A DNA stretch of 64,000 nucleotides from assembly GCF_001274935.1 (NCBI RefSeq), contig NZ_LILC01000007.1, positions 184,184 to 248,183 on the forward strand. Direction: 5' to 3'. A model generated the notes under the pieces. The model saw only the letters and a list, made by a program, of their open reading frames with translations, was not told the DNA's origin and did not search any database. Origin of the DNA: Priestia koreensis. GTDB lineage: Bacteria; Bacillota; Bacilli; Bacillales; Bacillaceae_H. Positions 52,609 through 60,104 of this stretch are shown here, piece after piece; the first letter of the stretch is position 1, and the number at the start of each line of letters is the position of its first letter. Made by a program: the position numbers and the translations under genes.

Positions 52609-53256
52609 ATGACAGAACATACAATGACGAAGGAACAAACCATTTTTGATCATAAAGGACGTAGCATTCAAACAGAAGACCGAGAAATTCAAATTATTGC
52701 GAGATTAGAAGAACCGCTTGTAGTGGTGTTAGGAAATGTTCTAAGCGATGAGGAATGCGACGAATTAATTGCCGTTTCAACGGATAATATGAAGCGCTCG
52801 AAAGTTGGATCTGCTCGTTCTGTGAACGATATTCGAACAAGCAGTGGAACGTTTTTGGACGAAAACGAAAGCGATATCATTACCATCATTGAAAAACGAA
52901 TTTCGTCTATTATGAACATCCCTATTGAACATGGTGATGGCCTACAAATACTAAAGTATATGCCAGGTCAAGAATACAAAGAGCATTTTGATTTTTTTGC
53001 TTCCACAAGTAAAGCGAGCTCAAACAACCGAATAAGTACACTTGTGATGTACTTAAACGACGTAGAAGAAGGCGGAGAAACACATTTTCCAAAGCTCAAT
53101 TTTTCCGTCACTCCTCAAAAAGGCATGGCCGTTTATTTTGAATACTTTTACCGTGATGCCCATTTGAACGAGCAAACGCTTCATGCCGGACTGCCAGTCA
53201 TTAAGGGAGAAAAGTGGATTGCGACACAGTGGATGAGAAAGCAGCGCTTTCGTTAA
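52609..53256 (+). CDS. Prolyl 4-hydroxylase-like 2-oxoglutarate/Fe(II) dioxygenase
   Basis: 215 residues, the size of B. anthracis P4H. Fe(II) ligands HxD (His126, Asp128) and His192 are visible, and Lys202 (KGEKW) should bind 2-oxoglutarate. Anthrax P4H hydroxylates proline in collagen-like peptides; the target here is unknown. The start follows TTAGGAGA by 8 bases; the ATG nine bases earlier is too close to it. A terminator follows. Confidence 0.87.
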   Translation: MTEHTMTKEQTIFDHKGRSIQTEDREIQIIARLEEPLVVVLGNVLSDEECDELIAVSTDNMKRSKVGSARSVNDIRTSSGTFLDENESDIITIIEKRISSIMNIPIEHGDGLQILKYMPGQEYKEHFDFFASTSKASSNNRISTLVMYLNDVEEGGETHFPKLNFSVTPQKGMAVYFEYFYRDAHLNEQTLHAGLPVIKGEKWIATQWMRKQRFR

Positions 53257-53265
53257 TGAATATAA

Positions 53266-53296
53266 AAAAGAGGCGAAACATTTTCGCCTCTTTTCT
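53266..53296. terminator. Bidirectional terminator
   Basis: Stem AAAAGAGGCGAAA/TTTCGCCTCTTTT. Confidence 0.9.
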
Positions 53297-53298
53297 TA

Positions 53299-53883
53299 TT
53301 AAAATAACTCTTTTACTGTTTGTTGAACCTCTACGAGCATTTCTTTTCTCGCCGCATCGTCCACTTGTGGTACCCCACCGAACAATAAATGCCCAACTGG
53401 CTCAATGCCGACAAACTCAAAAATTCCTGTATCAGACGTTTGTTTTAACGACTGTGTCATCCCAATTTCGTCATACACTTCTTTTGGCGTTCCGTGTGTG
53501 TTAATCATAAAGCCTTTTTTACCGCTCAACAGGCGTTGCATCGTTCCGTCTTCACCGTATGCATACGCATATCCATATGCAAATACGCGGTCTACGTAGC
53601 CTTTTAGTACAGCAGGAAGACCCGTCCACCAAATAGGGTAAATAAACGTTACAACATCAGCATTTGTTATATATTCTTGCTCGGCTTTTATGTCTGCTGG
53701 CGTTTCCCCTTTTTGAAACGTTTCAAAGTCTTGTCCGCTTAAAATCGGATTAAAATTTAGCTTATACAAATCACGCACGACTACATGGTGACCCTGTTCT
53801 TCTAATGAAGCGACCGTTGTATTTAAAATAGCGTAATTAAAGCTTTCTGGATTTGGATGAGCATACACGATTAAATGATTCAT
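53299..53883 (-). CDS. Flavodoxin-fold NAD(P)H:quinone oxidoreductase
   Basis: 194 residues with the flavodoxin-like fold typical of NQO1/MdaB/KefF. It opens LIVYAHPNPESFNYAIL and has YPIWWTGLPAVLKGYVDRVFAYG. It reduces quinones by two electrons with FMN or FAD. A palindromic site matching the marR operator lies upstream, so control by the adjacent MarR protein is likely. RBS AGAGGAG. Confidence 0.85.
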   Translation of the reverse strand: MNHLIVYAHPNPESFNYAILNTTVASLEEQGHHVVVRDLYKLNFNPILSGQDFETFQKGETPADIKAEQEYITNADVVTFIYPIWWTGLPAVLKGYVDRVFAYGYAYAYGEDGTMQRLLSGKKGFMINTHGTPKEVYDEIGMTQSLKQTSDTGIFEFVGIEPVGHLLFGGVPQVDDAARKEMLVEVQQTVKELF

Positions 53884-53900
53884 TTTTCATTCTCCTCTTT

Positions 53901-53918
53901 TAGTTCGATATCTAACTA
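53901..53918. promoter_or_regulatory. MarR operator copy at the quinone-reductase gene
   Basis: TAGTTCGATATCTAACTA matches 15 of 18 positions of the perfect palindrome at 54372-54393. It lies 18 to 35 bases upstream of the reductase start codon. Confidence 0.65.
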
Positions 53919-53940
53919 TTAGTGCGAAGAAAAGGCAGAT

Positions 53941-54363
53941 TCAAAACCTACCTAATACTTTTTCGAGCAATTCCTCCAGCTGAACTTGTTCTCTAGAAGA
54001 TAAATCACCGTACACTACCTCATTTAGCACGTCTGAAACTTCTTGGAAAACCTCTTGAAGTTCTTCGCCTTTTTTAGTTAAGGTAATATAGGTCACGCGA
54101 CTATCCTCAGCGGCTCGTTGTTTTTGGATCAGCTCCAAACTAACAAGCTTATTGACAAGAACTGTAACTGTTGGTTTGGTTCGATAAATTGCTTCCGCCA
54201 GCTCTTTCATCGTCAGACGCTTGAATTTATATAGTGCCCACAGTAAATCACCGTGTGAAGGTGCAAGACCTGTCACATCCCTTTTATGAAGCTCTGACAA
54301 CAGAAGATGATTGGCTTCTTCTCTAATTCGACTAATAAGTGATACTGCATTTTTCTTCGCCAT
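53941..54363 (-). CDS. MarR-family regulator
   Basis: 140 residues. Winged-helix motif (LTMKELAEAIYRTKPTVTVLVNKLVSLELI) and the beta-wing AAEDSRVTYITLTKKG. A Cys-based redox sensor is not evident because no cysteine is seen. A perfect 22-bp palindrome lies immediately upstream and a related palindrome precedes the downstream quinone-reductase gene. Autoregulation plus repression of that gene is the simplest reading. Confidence 0.85.
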   Translation of the reverse strand: MAKKNAVSLISRIREEANHLLLSELHKRDVTGLAPSHGDLLWALYKFKRLTMKELAEAIYRTKPTVTVLVNKLVSLELIQKQRAAEDSRVTYITLTKKGEELQEVFQEVSDVLNEVVYGDLSSREQVQLEELLEKVLGRF

Positions 54364-54371
54364 ATTCCCAT

Positions 54372-54393
54372 TATAGTTAGACGTCTAACTATA
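54372..54393. promoter_or_regulatory. Perfect 22-bp operator palindrome upstream of marR
   Basis: Core ATAGTTAGACGTCTAACTAT with one further base pair (T/A) on each side. It is directly upstream of the marR start (54363), the usual position of a MarR autoregulatory operator. Confidence 0.75.
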
Positions 54394-54402
54394 GTCAAGA
54401 AA

Positions 54403-54424
54403 AAAAGTGACTTCTCCGTCACTC
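54403..54424 (-). terminator. Terminator of signal peptidase copy 4
   Basis: Minus-strand stem AGTGAC/GTCACT followed by T7; it overlaps the stop codon. Confidence 0.8.
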
Positions 54425-54980
54425 AGTGGGTATGACGCATTTTTTTTAACGGATACATCACAAACTCGCTTGTGCCAATAATTCGTTTTTCACTAATAAG
54501 GCCTAGCCCATTACGGCTATCTTTGCTGATTAGTCGATTATCTCCCATCACGAAGAAAAAATGCTCGGGAACTTCCATTGGCCCAAAATCGTTCGTAAGA
54601 AGCATATCGTATTCTTGTGCTTGCTTTAAATTATGATTTAAATACGGTTCTTGAATCATTTTTCCGTTGATATAAAGCCGATCTCTCTTCATCTCAATTG
54701 TATCTCCCGGAAGTCCAATCACACGCTTTACATAGTGACGTTTTTTGGCTTGTTCTTTGTTTTTTATAATCACAATATCACCATGTTTAATGTCTCCAAG
54801 CGATGCAGCTAATTTATTAATAAACAAACGCTCACCGTTTTCTAACGTCGGATTCATTGAAGCTCCTGATACAGTATAGGGAGTAATAAGAAACGTACGC
54901 ACAAGAAAGGCAATTCCAATCGCGTATAGCAACGCTCGGAACCAACTTATCTTTTCTTTGCTTTTCAGTCTGCGCGCCAT
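54423..54980 (-). CDS. Type I signal peptidase (copy 4)
   Basis: 185 residues. Membrane helix about 13-32; catalytic Ser41 (GASMNP) and Lys85 (YVKRVIGLPGD). GDNRLISKDSRN replaces the usual GDNRPxSxDSR. It is the most diverged of the four signal peptidases in the window. ATG after GGAGGT; the long upstream extension lacks support. Confidence 0.9.
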   Translation of the reverse strand: MARRLKSKEKISWFRALLYAIGIAFLVRTFLITPYTVSGASMNPTLENGERLFINKLAASLGDIKHGDIVIIKNKEQAKKRHYVKRVIGLPGDTIEMKRDRLYINGKMIQEPYLNHNLKQAQEYDMLLTNDFGPMEVPEHFFFVMGDNRLISKDSRNGLGLISEKRIIGTSEFVMYPLKKMRHTH

Positions 54981-55072
54981 GGGGAATACCTCCGTTTCGA
55001 TCCAGCTGTGATACAGGATAACTATTGTTCCCTGTATCTTTATTTTCACACACTGCATGCAATTTTTCCAGA

Positions 55073-55107
55073 AAAAAAGTTAGCGATTATTCGCTAACTT
55101 TTTTTCT
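55073..55107. terminator. Terminator hairpin downstream of lipoprotein 55132
   Basis: Stem AAAGTTAGCGA/TCGCTAACTTT with T7 on both strands. Confidence 0.88.
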
Positions 55108-55131
55108 ATCTTTATTAAGTGTCTAACACCT

Positions 55132-55965
55132 TTATTCCTGGGATTTTAGTTGATTAATCGCCTCATCAATTCGATTAATTTCTTCATTCATTTCGGTAAA
55201 TTTCTTATCTCGCACTTGTTCAGCATACGTATCTCGCATATCTTTCGCTCCTAAAATACGCTTTTCCACTTCTTCCGCTGTCTCTTTGTCGATTAGCTTT
55301 TCCCCAACTAAAAAATCATATGCATCCATTAACCGATCGTATTCTCGTTGACTAATTAACATGTATTTGTCGTTAATTTTATCAAATCGCTTCATCTCTT
55401 CTACGTGTTTCCACGGATCGACCCCTTTTAAAAGAGGAGCTGGAATCTCCGTTGAAGAAAGCTCCTCATCTTCCACTTGATCCATCATTTCCTGCTGTTT
55501 TTCAACCGTTTGATCATCTGTTTCATTCTTGTTGACATCTTCTTGTGTGATGCTAACATCATCTGGATGCTGAAAATCTGGTGCGAAATTACTCATTTCA
55601 TAGCTATTAGACTGATAAGCTCCGCTTCCAAGTAGGTAGACTAAAAAATTGTAAATTTCCTTTCCAGACGCATCGGGACTTTTTTTAATGAAGGTTTGAA
55701 TCTCCGTTTTCATTGCCTTTGTGAGCTTCTTTTTATCTTTTATGTATAAGCTCTCACCTTCGTCTTCATTTCCTTTTATATACTGATTGACTAACTTACC
55801 TGTTTTTTGCTGGTTCATTTCTTCTGCTGACTGCGGTGCTACTTTATAAATCGTCTTATGACGCTTTGTATTTGAGCTAGTCCCATTCGTTAATGTTTCT
55901 GAGCACCCTGCTAGAAACAACACTGCACCAATCATAATAATTAGCCACCTGAACAATTTTTTCAT
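55132..55965 (-). CDS. Lipoprotein of unknown function
   Basis: 277 residues. The signal ends in lipobox LAGC (lipid-modified Cys at about 22). The mature protein is charged (Lys, Glu, Asp), Gln-rich and mostly helical, with a likely coiled coil at the C terminus (EMNEEINRIDEAINQLKSQE). Family not recognised. RBS GGGAGCG. Confidence 0.7.
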   Translation of the reverse strand: MKKLFRWLIIMIGAVLFLAGCSETLTNGTSSNTKRHKTIYKVAPQSAEEMNQQKTGKLVNQYIKGNEDEGESLYIKDKKKLTKAMKTEIQTFIKKSPDASGKEIYNFLVYLLGSGAYQSNSYEMSNFAPDFQHPDDVSITQEDVNKNETDDQTVEKQQEMMDQVEDEELSSTEIPAPLLKGVDPWKHVEEMKRFDKINDKYMLISQREYDRLMDAYDFLVGEKLIDKETAEEVEKRILGAKDMRDTYAEQVRDKKFTEMNEEINRIDEAINQLKSQE

Positions 55966-56163
55966 CTTATCGCTCCCTTCATTCAAAATGGCCCAATCTA
56001 CATCATACTAAATTTTCCATTTAAAAGACATAATAAAATAGATACATTATTCTATTTTACTAGATACATCGTCCCATACCTCCCATTTACCCAGTTTAAA
56101 CATTATGGTAGAATTACAATATTATTCTATTTAAATCCATAAAAATCCAAATGGAGGGTGAAC

Positions 56164-57270
56164 ATGAAAAAATTTAAAAGAGGTCTAGCTGTAGCACTAG
56201 CAGCTACGCTATTACCTATTGGCGGTATTTCGTCCGCCTATGCAGCGGATAAGCCGGTGGACTTGTACATCACACAAGACGTTGTTCCAGGTTCTGTGAA
56301 TACGGAAATGTACACAAGTATTCAAGAGTTTCTTTATTCAAATGTGATTAACGGTAGCATTGACAAGAACGGATCGGTTTATATTTATCCTCGAAATTCC
56401 ATTACGCGCGGTGAATTTGTGATTATGATCGTCAATGCACTTGGCTTGAAGCAAAAGGGAAATGCGATGTCATTCGCTGATTTAAAACCAGGTAGCGCCT
56501 ATTATAACGCGGCAACGATTGCTAGTAGTCATGGGATTATTAAAGGAATTGGCGGGAAGTTTGCACCAGGACAAAAGATTACTCGTGCAGAGATTGCGGT
56601 GATGGTGTATCGTGCCTTCCAAAGCTCGGTACCGTTTAAAGATGTTACAGCTACAAAAGGTTTTACGGATGTTCCTGCAGGCTCTTACCCTTGGGCATTC
56701 GAAGCGATTTATAAATCGGCGGCGAACGGTATTGTAAAAGGAAGCGGCACTCTTTTCAAACCGACAGACAATGCGACACGCGGCGAAGCGATTGTAATGA
56801 TGAATCGCGCCCTCCATCAGGAAACTATGACGGCTAGCGAGCAAACGGCAGCAGCCACTTTCTTAAAAAATCACATTTTAAAAGGACAAGATCTTTTAGT
56901 AAAGCAAGATTTTAAAGGCTTAACAAACTTATACGACCGCGAAGGAACAGGCTTTTATCGCGCGGTCATCAACAATTACTCCACTCTCGTACAGGATATT
57001 ATGAATGAAGGAGCGAAAATGACCTACGTTCCGGATCAAGATTTTACCGTGAAGCCTGTGTATGTTTCTGGACACTTTGCTGCGTTTAGCGTAAAAGACT
57101 ATACGTATTCGTTAACGGTCGAGCTCAATTCGAGCACGATGACGGCTCCGAAGGATGCGTCTGCTCTGTACCGCATGAAAAAAGATTCTTCAGGCAACTG
57201 GCAAGTCTATGATATTCAACCTTATTCCGATGATTATATGAATCTAATCTATTTTGGATATGAACGATAA
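56164..57270 (+). CDS. SLH-domain cell-surface protein
   Basis: 368 residues. A signal peptide (about 1-29, cut near AYA-A) is followed by three S-layer homology motifs (about 50-230), with ITRGEF, ITRAEI and ATRGEA as their anchoring signatures. A C-terminal domain of about 140 residues has no family I recognise. SLH repeats bind pyruvylated secondary wall polysaccharide (family knowledge). The ATG follows GGAGGGTGAAC; an upstream GTG is part of the RBS region. Confidence 0.87.
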   Translation: MKKFKRGLAVALAATLLPIGGISSAYAADKPVDLYITQDVVPGSVNTEMYTSIQEFLYSNVINGSIDKNGSVYIYPRNSITRGEFVIMIVNALGLKQKGNAMSFADLKPGSAYYNAATIASSHGIIKGIGGKFAPGQKITRAEIAVMVYRAFQSSVPFKDVTATKGFTDVPAGSYPWAFEAIYKSAANGIVKGSGTLFKPTDNATRGEAIVMMNRALHQETMTASEQTAAATFLKNHILKGQDLLVKQDFKGLTNLYDREGTGFYRAVINNYSTLVQDIMNEGAKMTYVPDQDFTVKPVYVSGHFAAFSVKDYTYSLTVELNSSTMTAPKDASALYRMKKDSSGNWQVYDIQPYSDDYMNLIYFGYER

Positions 57271-57276
57271 TTTTTT

Positions 57277-57313
57277 AATAGCTTTCTTCTTAATCAGAAG
57301 AAAGCTATTTTTA
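57277..57313 (+). terminator. Terminator of the SLH gene
   Basis: Stem AATAGCTTTCTTCT/AGAAGAAAGCTATT followed by TTTTA. Confidence 0.9.
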
Positions 57314-57397
57314 TAGGGTATATGCTTATACAAGCCGTTTATCAGTGACATATAAATAGAGTAGAAACGAATTTGATAGAAAGGCTTTGATACTCAC

Positions 57398-57691
57398 ATG
57401 TGTAATTTTAAAATTGATTCAATTACCATTGGTGACGTAAGCGGAGGCATTATTAACTTTGGGCCCGTTCACACGATTTCCCCCATTTCAAACAGTGTTG
57501 AAACATCAGGATCTGGTAGTCAAAATACTTCTCCGGCAAGCACGATGGCATCTCTTGGAGGAAGCTCAGGATCTTCTAGTGGAGCTAGCGGAAGTTCTGG
57601 CAGTATGGCGCCACAAGCTTCACCACCAATGGGGCCTCTTTCAATCGGCCTCCCCCCACATGTTATGAAACATTCTAAAAAAAGATCCTAA
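57398..57691 (+). CDS. GerPA/GerPF-like spore germination protein
   Basis: 97 residues. The N-terminal half (SITIGDVSGGIINFGPVHTISPISNS) matches the GerPA/GerPF family, which helps nutrient germinants pass the spore coat. The C-terminal half is an unusual Ser/Gly-rich low-complexity stretch and ends with Lys/Arg. No other gerP gene is adjacent, so it is an orphan. The Shine-Dalgarno (GAAAGG) is rather far from the ATG. Confidence 0.7.
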   Translation: MCNFKIDSITIGDVSGGIINFGPVHTISPISNSVETSGSGSQNTSPASTMASLGGSSGSSSGASGSSGSMAPQASPPMGPLSIGLPPHVMKHSKKRS

Positions 57692-57701
57692 TTGTCTACT
57701 G

Positions 57702-58526
57702 CTACTGCGAAAGCAGCTCTGCACCGCAAACTTTTTCGTAAAATTCAATCGGACCCGCTTCATAAAAGATCACCGATTCATATCCTTTTGCTTTCATATC
57801 TTGGAGACAGCACGTTACAAGCTGCTCTCCAATCCCTCTTTTTCGCTCTGATCTAAGCACTCCCATCGGCCCAAAATGTTGGCTTCGCTTTTCGTACGTG
57901 TCATACACCGCAAAACCAATCAATTTCGTTTGCTTCTTTGCTAGAAACAAAGGAATGACTTCGTTGGTAAATGCTTCTGAAACGGTTTCCGCCCATTCCC
58001 TCGAAAAATTCGTTCGTATGAAGGCAAGCACTTCTTCTTTTTCACTGTACGTGGCGCGCTTAATTTCATTTGACCTCACTGACCATGACAAGTCGTGTAA
58101 CGATCGTGCTAAGTTTCGTGCATAAATCGTGCACGCAGCAATTTTCTCAATTGGTATTGTACATTCATGAACAAATGAGAGCCAATAGGGATGATTGCTT
58201 TTACATAACGCTTTTAAGAGGTGACCTTCATTTAAGAAGATTTGATTATAGCGTTGCATATAGCAAATGGCTTCGTCTACTACCTTTTCAAGCTCTGTTG
58301 TTACCTTTCGCTGTATCATTGTATGAATACATCCTTCTTTCTCCTGCGGATGATCGTCCAACCATTTCTTCATTACTGATACACTTGGACAATAGGCGGC
58401 AGCTTCTTTTAACACGCCTGTCGCTTCTTCCATCATGCCAACGAATAAATCAACCGTACTCAGTACTTCTGTATGTGTAAGAGCTAATGAACGTGTAACG
58501 CGGTCTGTCAAATAATATGTGCTCAT
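57702..58526 (-). CDS. Clp_N-like double repeat fused to GNAT domain
   Basis: 274 residues. The N-terminal region (about 1-140) has two repeats similar to the ClpA/B/C N domain. The first is LTDRVTRSLALTHTEVLS with DLFVGMMEEATGVLKEA; the second is a similar helix pair ending NEGHLLKAL. A GNAT domain follows (about 150-274), with the acetyl-CoA loop LRSERKRGIGEQLV. The fusion is uncommon. The ATG follows GGAAGGAG; an upstream 100-codon extension is not supported. It is convergent with the GerP-like gene. Confidence 0.65.
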   Translation of the reverse strand: MSTYYLTDRVTRSLALTHTEVLSTVDLFVGMMEEATGVLKEAAAYCPSVSVMKKWLDDHPQEKEGCIHTMIQRKVTTELEKVVDEAICYMQRYNQIFLNEGHLLKALCKSNHPYWLSFVHECTIPIEKIAACTIYARNLARSLHDLSWSVRSNEIKRATYSEKEEVLAFIRTNFSREWAETVSEAFTNEVIPLFLAKKQTKLIGFAVYDTYEKRSQHFGPMGVLRSERKRGIGEQLVTCCLQDMKAKGYESVIFYEAGPIEFYEKVCGAELLSQ

Positions 58527-58644
58527 TATGCTACTCCTTCCCCTTTGTTTGTAAACTATTCTCTCTCCGTCCTTAAAATCCTTCCGACATATCATACCTA
58601 CACCGTGAATAATGAGTCGTGATGCTCCATTTAACGGCAAACAG

Positions 58645-58677
58645 AAAAAAAACCTCGGTATATACCAAAGGTTTTTC
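58645..58677 (-). terminator. Terminator of the small ORF at 58714
   Basis: Minus-strand hairpin around GGTATATACC with flanking CCT/AGG pairing and T8. Confidence 0.65.
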
Positions 58678-58713
58678 TGACTTCCCACAGCACGGATTGC
58701 TGAATGAGTGCTG

Positions 58714-58890
58714 CTACATGAGTTCTTTTTGTCTTTGTATTCGATGCTCAATAAAAATCCGCTCAATATATGCATTGAGCTGTTGTTGAAGAAGCTTTTT
58801 TTCCTCTGTTGAACGGGTATCTGCAATTTTTTGTTTTAACTGCTTCACATATGATTTTTGTTCCACCGACAATTGATGAGACAGAATCAT
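58714..58890 (-). CDS. Small charged helical protein
   Basis: 58 residues, MILSHQLSVEQKSYVKQLKQ at the start. It is rich in Lys, Gln, Glu and predicted helical throughout with an amphipathic middle. GGGAGATC lies 6-7 bases before the ATG and a terminator follows. No hydrophobic segment. Function unknown. Confidence 0.55.
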   Translation of the reverse strand: MILSHQLSVEQKSYVKQLKQKIADTRSTEEKKLLQQQLNAYIERIFIEHRIQRQKELM

Positions 58891-59128
58891 AATCCGATCT
58901 CCCTTTCCCTATAGAAGCTTCACTTTTCCCCTTACGTTCTACTATTTATGTGAACCCCTTTTATGCGATATGCTTTACTATATGCATTACACCATGATAA
59001 ACATTCTTCCTCAAGCAAGTTGTGAAGACACCTAACAAACTTTTTTAGCACGCAGGAACAGAAAAAAGAAAACCACGCATCGTAGGCAACTGAAAAAGTC
59101 CGTAAAGAATTGCGTTCATAACGGAGTC

Positions 59129-59255
59129 GGTTGATTTCCACTCCAGGTCGCTTCGCTTTCCGCGGGGCGTGCGGTGAGGCTCCTTGCTCCTCTGGCGGGG
59201 TCTCACCTGTCACGCTAATCCCCCAGGAGTCTCGCACCTTCCGTTCCAAACAACC
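59129..59255. repeat. GC-rich dispersed repeat element
   Basis: 127 bases, far more GC-rich than the flanks, bounded by GGTTG and CAACC with partial terminal inverted similarity. The CTTTCCGCGGGGC and GGGGTCTCACC segments resemble short palindromic repeats I recall in Bacillus genomes near IS elements. Copy number cannot be tested here. Confidence 0.55.
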
Positions 59256-59278
59256 TAGAGCGACTGTATCAGATAGAA

Positions 59279-59317
59279 GGGCCAAGTTTCCATTTTGAAA
59301 GAAACTTGGCCCTTTTT
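59279..59317 (+). terminator. Strong hairpin with T run
   Basis: 12-bp stem GGGCCAAGTTTC/GAAACTTGGCCC followed by TTTTT. There is no plus-strand gene upstream except the repeat. Confidence 0.75.
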
Positions 59318-59346
59318 CACTTTATAATAAAAAAAAAGATTTATTC

Positions 59347-59412
59347 GAAAGAGTGCTTCCAATGATTCCGTTTCATTGAAGTCAATGAAACATACTGAAC
59401 AAGCACCTTTTC
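59347..59412. other. Nested stem-loop element
   Basis: An outer stem (59347-59358 with 59401-59412: GAAAGAGTGCTT/AAGCACCTTTTC, one mismatch, one wobble) encloses a perfect inner stem (59370-59378 with 59383-59391: GTTTCATTG/CAATGAAAC). It could be a structured RNA or a transposon-end relic. Confidence 0.45.
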
Positions 59413-59497
59413 AAAGAAGAGCGTACTTCAAGGTGAAATCATCAACCTAAAAAGAATGTTAAAGTTAATGAAGTAAAATAAGAGAAGAAGAATGAAG

Positions 59498-59540
59498 AAA
59501 AGCTGGATCCATTCCGTTTTTTGGAATGGATCCAGCTTTT
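59498..59540. terminator. 18-bp perfect hairpin (bidirectional)
   Basis: Arms AAAAGCTGGATCCATTCC and its complement with a 7-base loop. It lies 81 bases past the end of the secreted protein gene and probably terminates it. Confidence 0.75.
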
Positions 59541-59620
59541 CTGTCTTACGTTCTACTGATCATCTAAAAAATTCAACGTTTTTTAGTGACCTCTTAACAT
59601 CGATTTTCTTTTTGTACGTT

Positions 59621-59995
59621 TTATTTAACTTTAAACACGATCATCGCTGGTTTGCCACTTTCTCCGTACTGTAGGTCAATCCCTTTTTTAATGTAGAGAC
59701 GGTATGTTTCACCTGACTTGTATCCCTTCACAGGCGGTTTCACAATCACTGTATGATCATCTTTTATATGAATTTTCGTTGAAATAATTTGTTCTTTTGA
59801 ATTTTTAATGTAAATTCCCTTGTTTACTATAAGCTCTTTGTTCATGCCATGTTCAAAAACAAACTCCCATTCCTTTTGTGAAGAAACGGTTTGTTGAGAT
59901 TGAGCCTGTACGGTTGGAGCCTTTGTGAACGTAGAAAACCCCATGGCCACTAGTGACGTAACAAGCACTGTAGATAACAGTCGTTTCTTTTCCAT
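59621..59995 (-). CDS. Secreted SbsA-type Ig-like domain protein
   Basis: 124 residues. The signal peptide (about 1-31, with VQA-Q cut) precedes a single Ig-like beta domain (WEFVFEHGMNKELIVNKGIYIKNS, VKGYKSGETYRLYIKKGI, MIVFKVK) resembling bacterial SbsA/Big_5 repeats. Ligand unknown. The ATG follows AAGGAG; the 15-codon extension is not supported. Confidence 0.68.
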   Translation of the reverse strand: MEKKRLLSTVLVTSLVAMGFSTFTKAPTVQAQSQQTVSSQKEWEFVFEHGMNKELIVNKGIYIKNSKEQIISTKIHIKDDHTVIVKPPVKGYKSGETYRLYIKKGIDLQYGESGKPAMIVFKVK

Positions 59996-60104
59996 CCTCG
60001 TAGTCTCCTTGCTTTTAGATAAATAGCGTAACACTATCATATCATATTTTCACAAAAGAGAAACGAAAATTGTTAGAAAATACAGAATTCAATCGAACTC
60101 TCCC

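Larger units (their letters stand above)
58891..59620. other. Repeat- and hairpin-rich intergenic region
   Basis: 730 bases without a convincing gene. Contents: a GC-rich repeat element (59129-59255), a long plus-strand terminator-like hairpin (59279-59317), a nested stem structure (59347-59412), and a very long hairpin (59498-59540). The short frames here are spurious. Confidence 0.6.

Noticed and set aside
58932..59285. Minus-strand ORF of 117 codons across the GC-rich repeat
   Set aside because: It has a start without RBS, biased composition caused by the repeat, and Trp/Cys/Arg-rich sequence typical of read-through in a noncoding GC block.
59492..59674. Plus-strand 60-codon ORF starting at the long hairpin
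   Set aside because: Its first codons are the terminator stem and its end overlaps the 3' end of a better gene.
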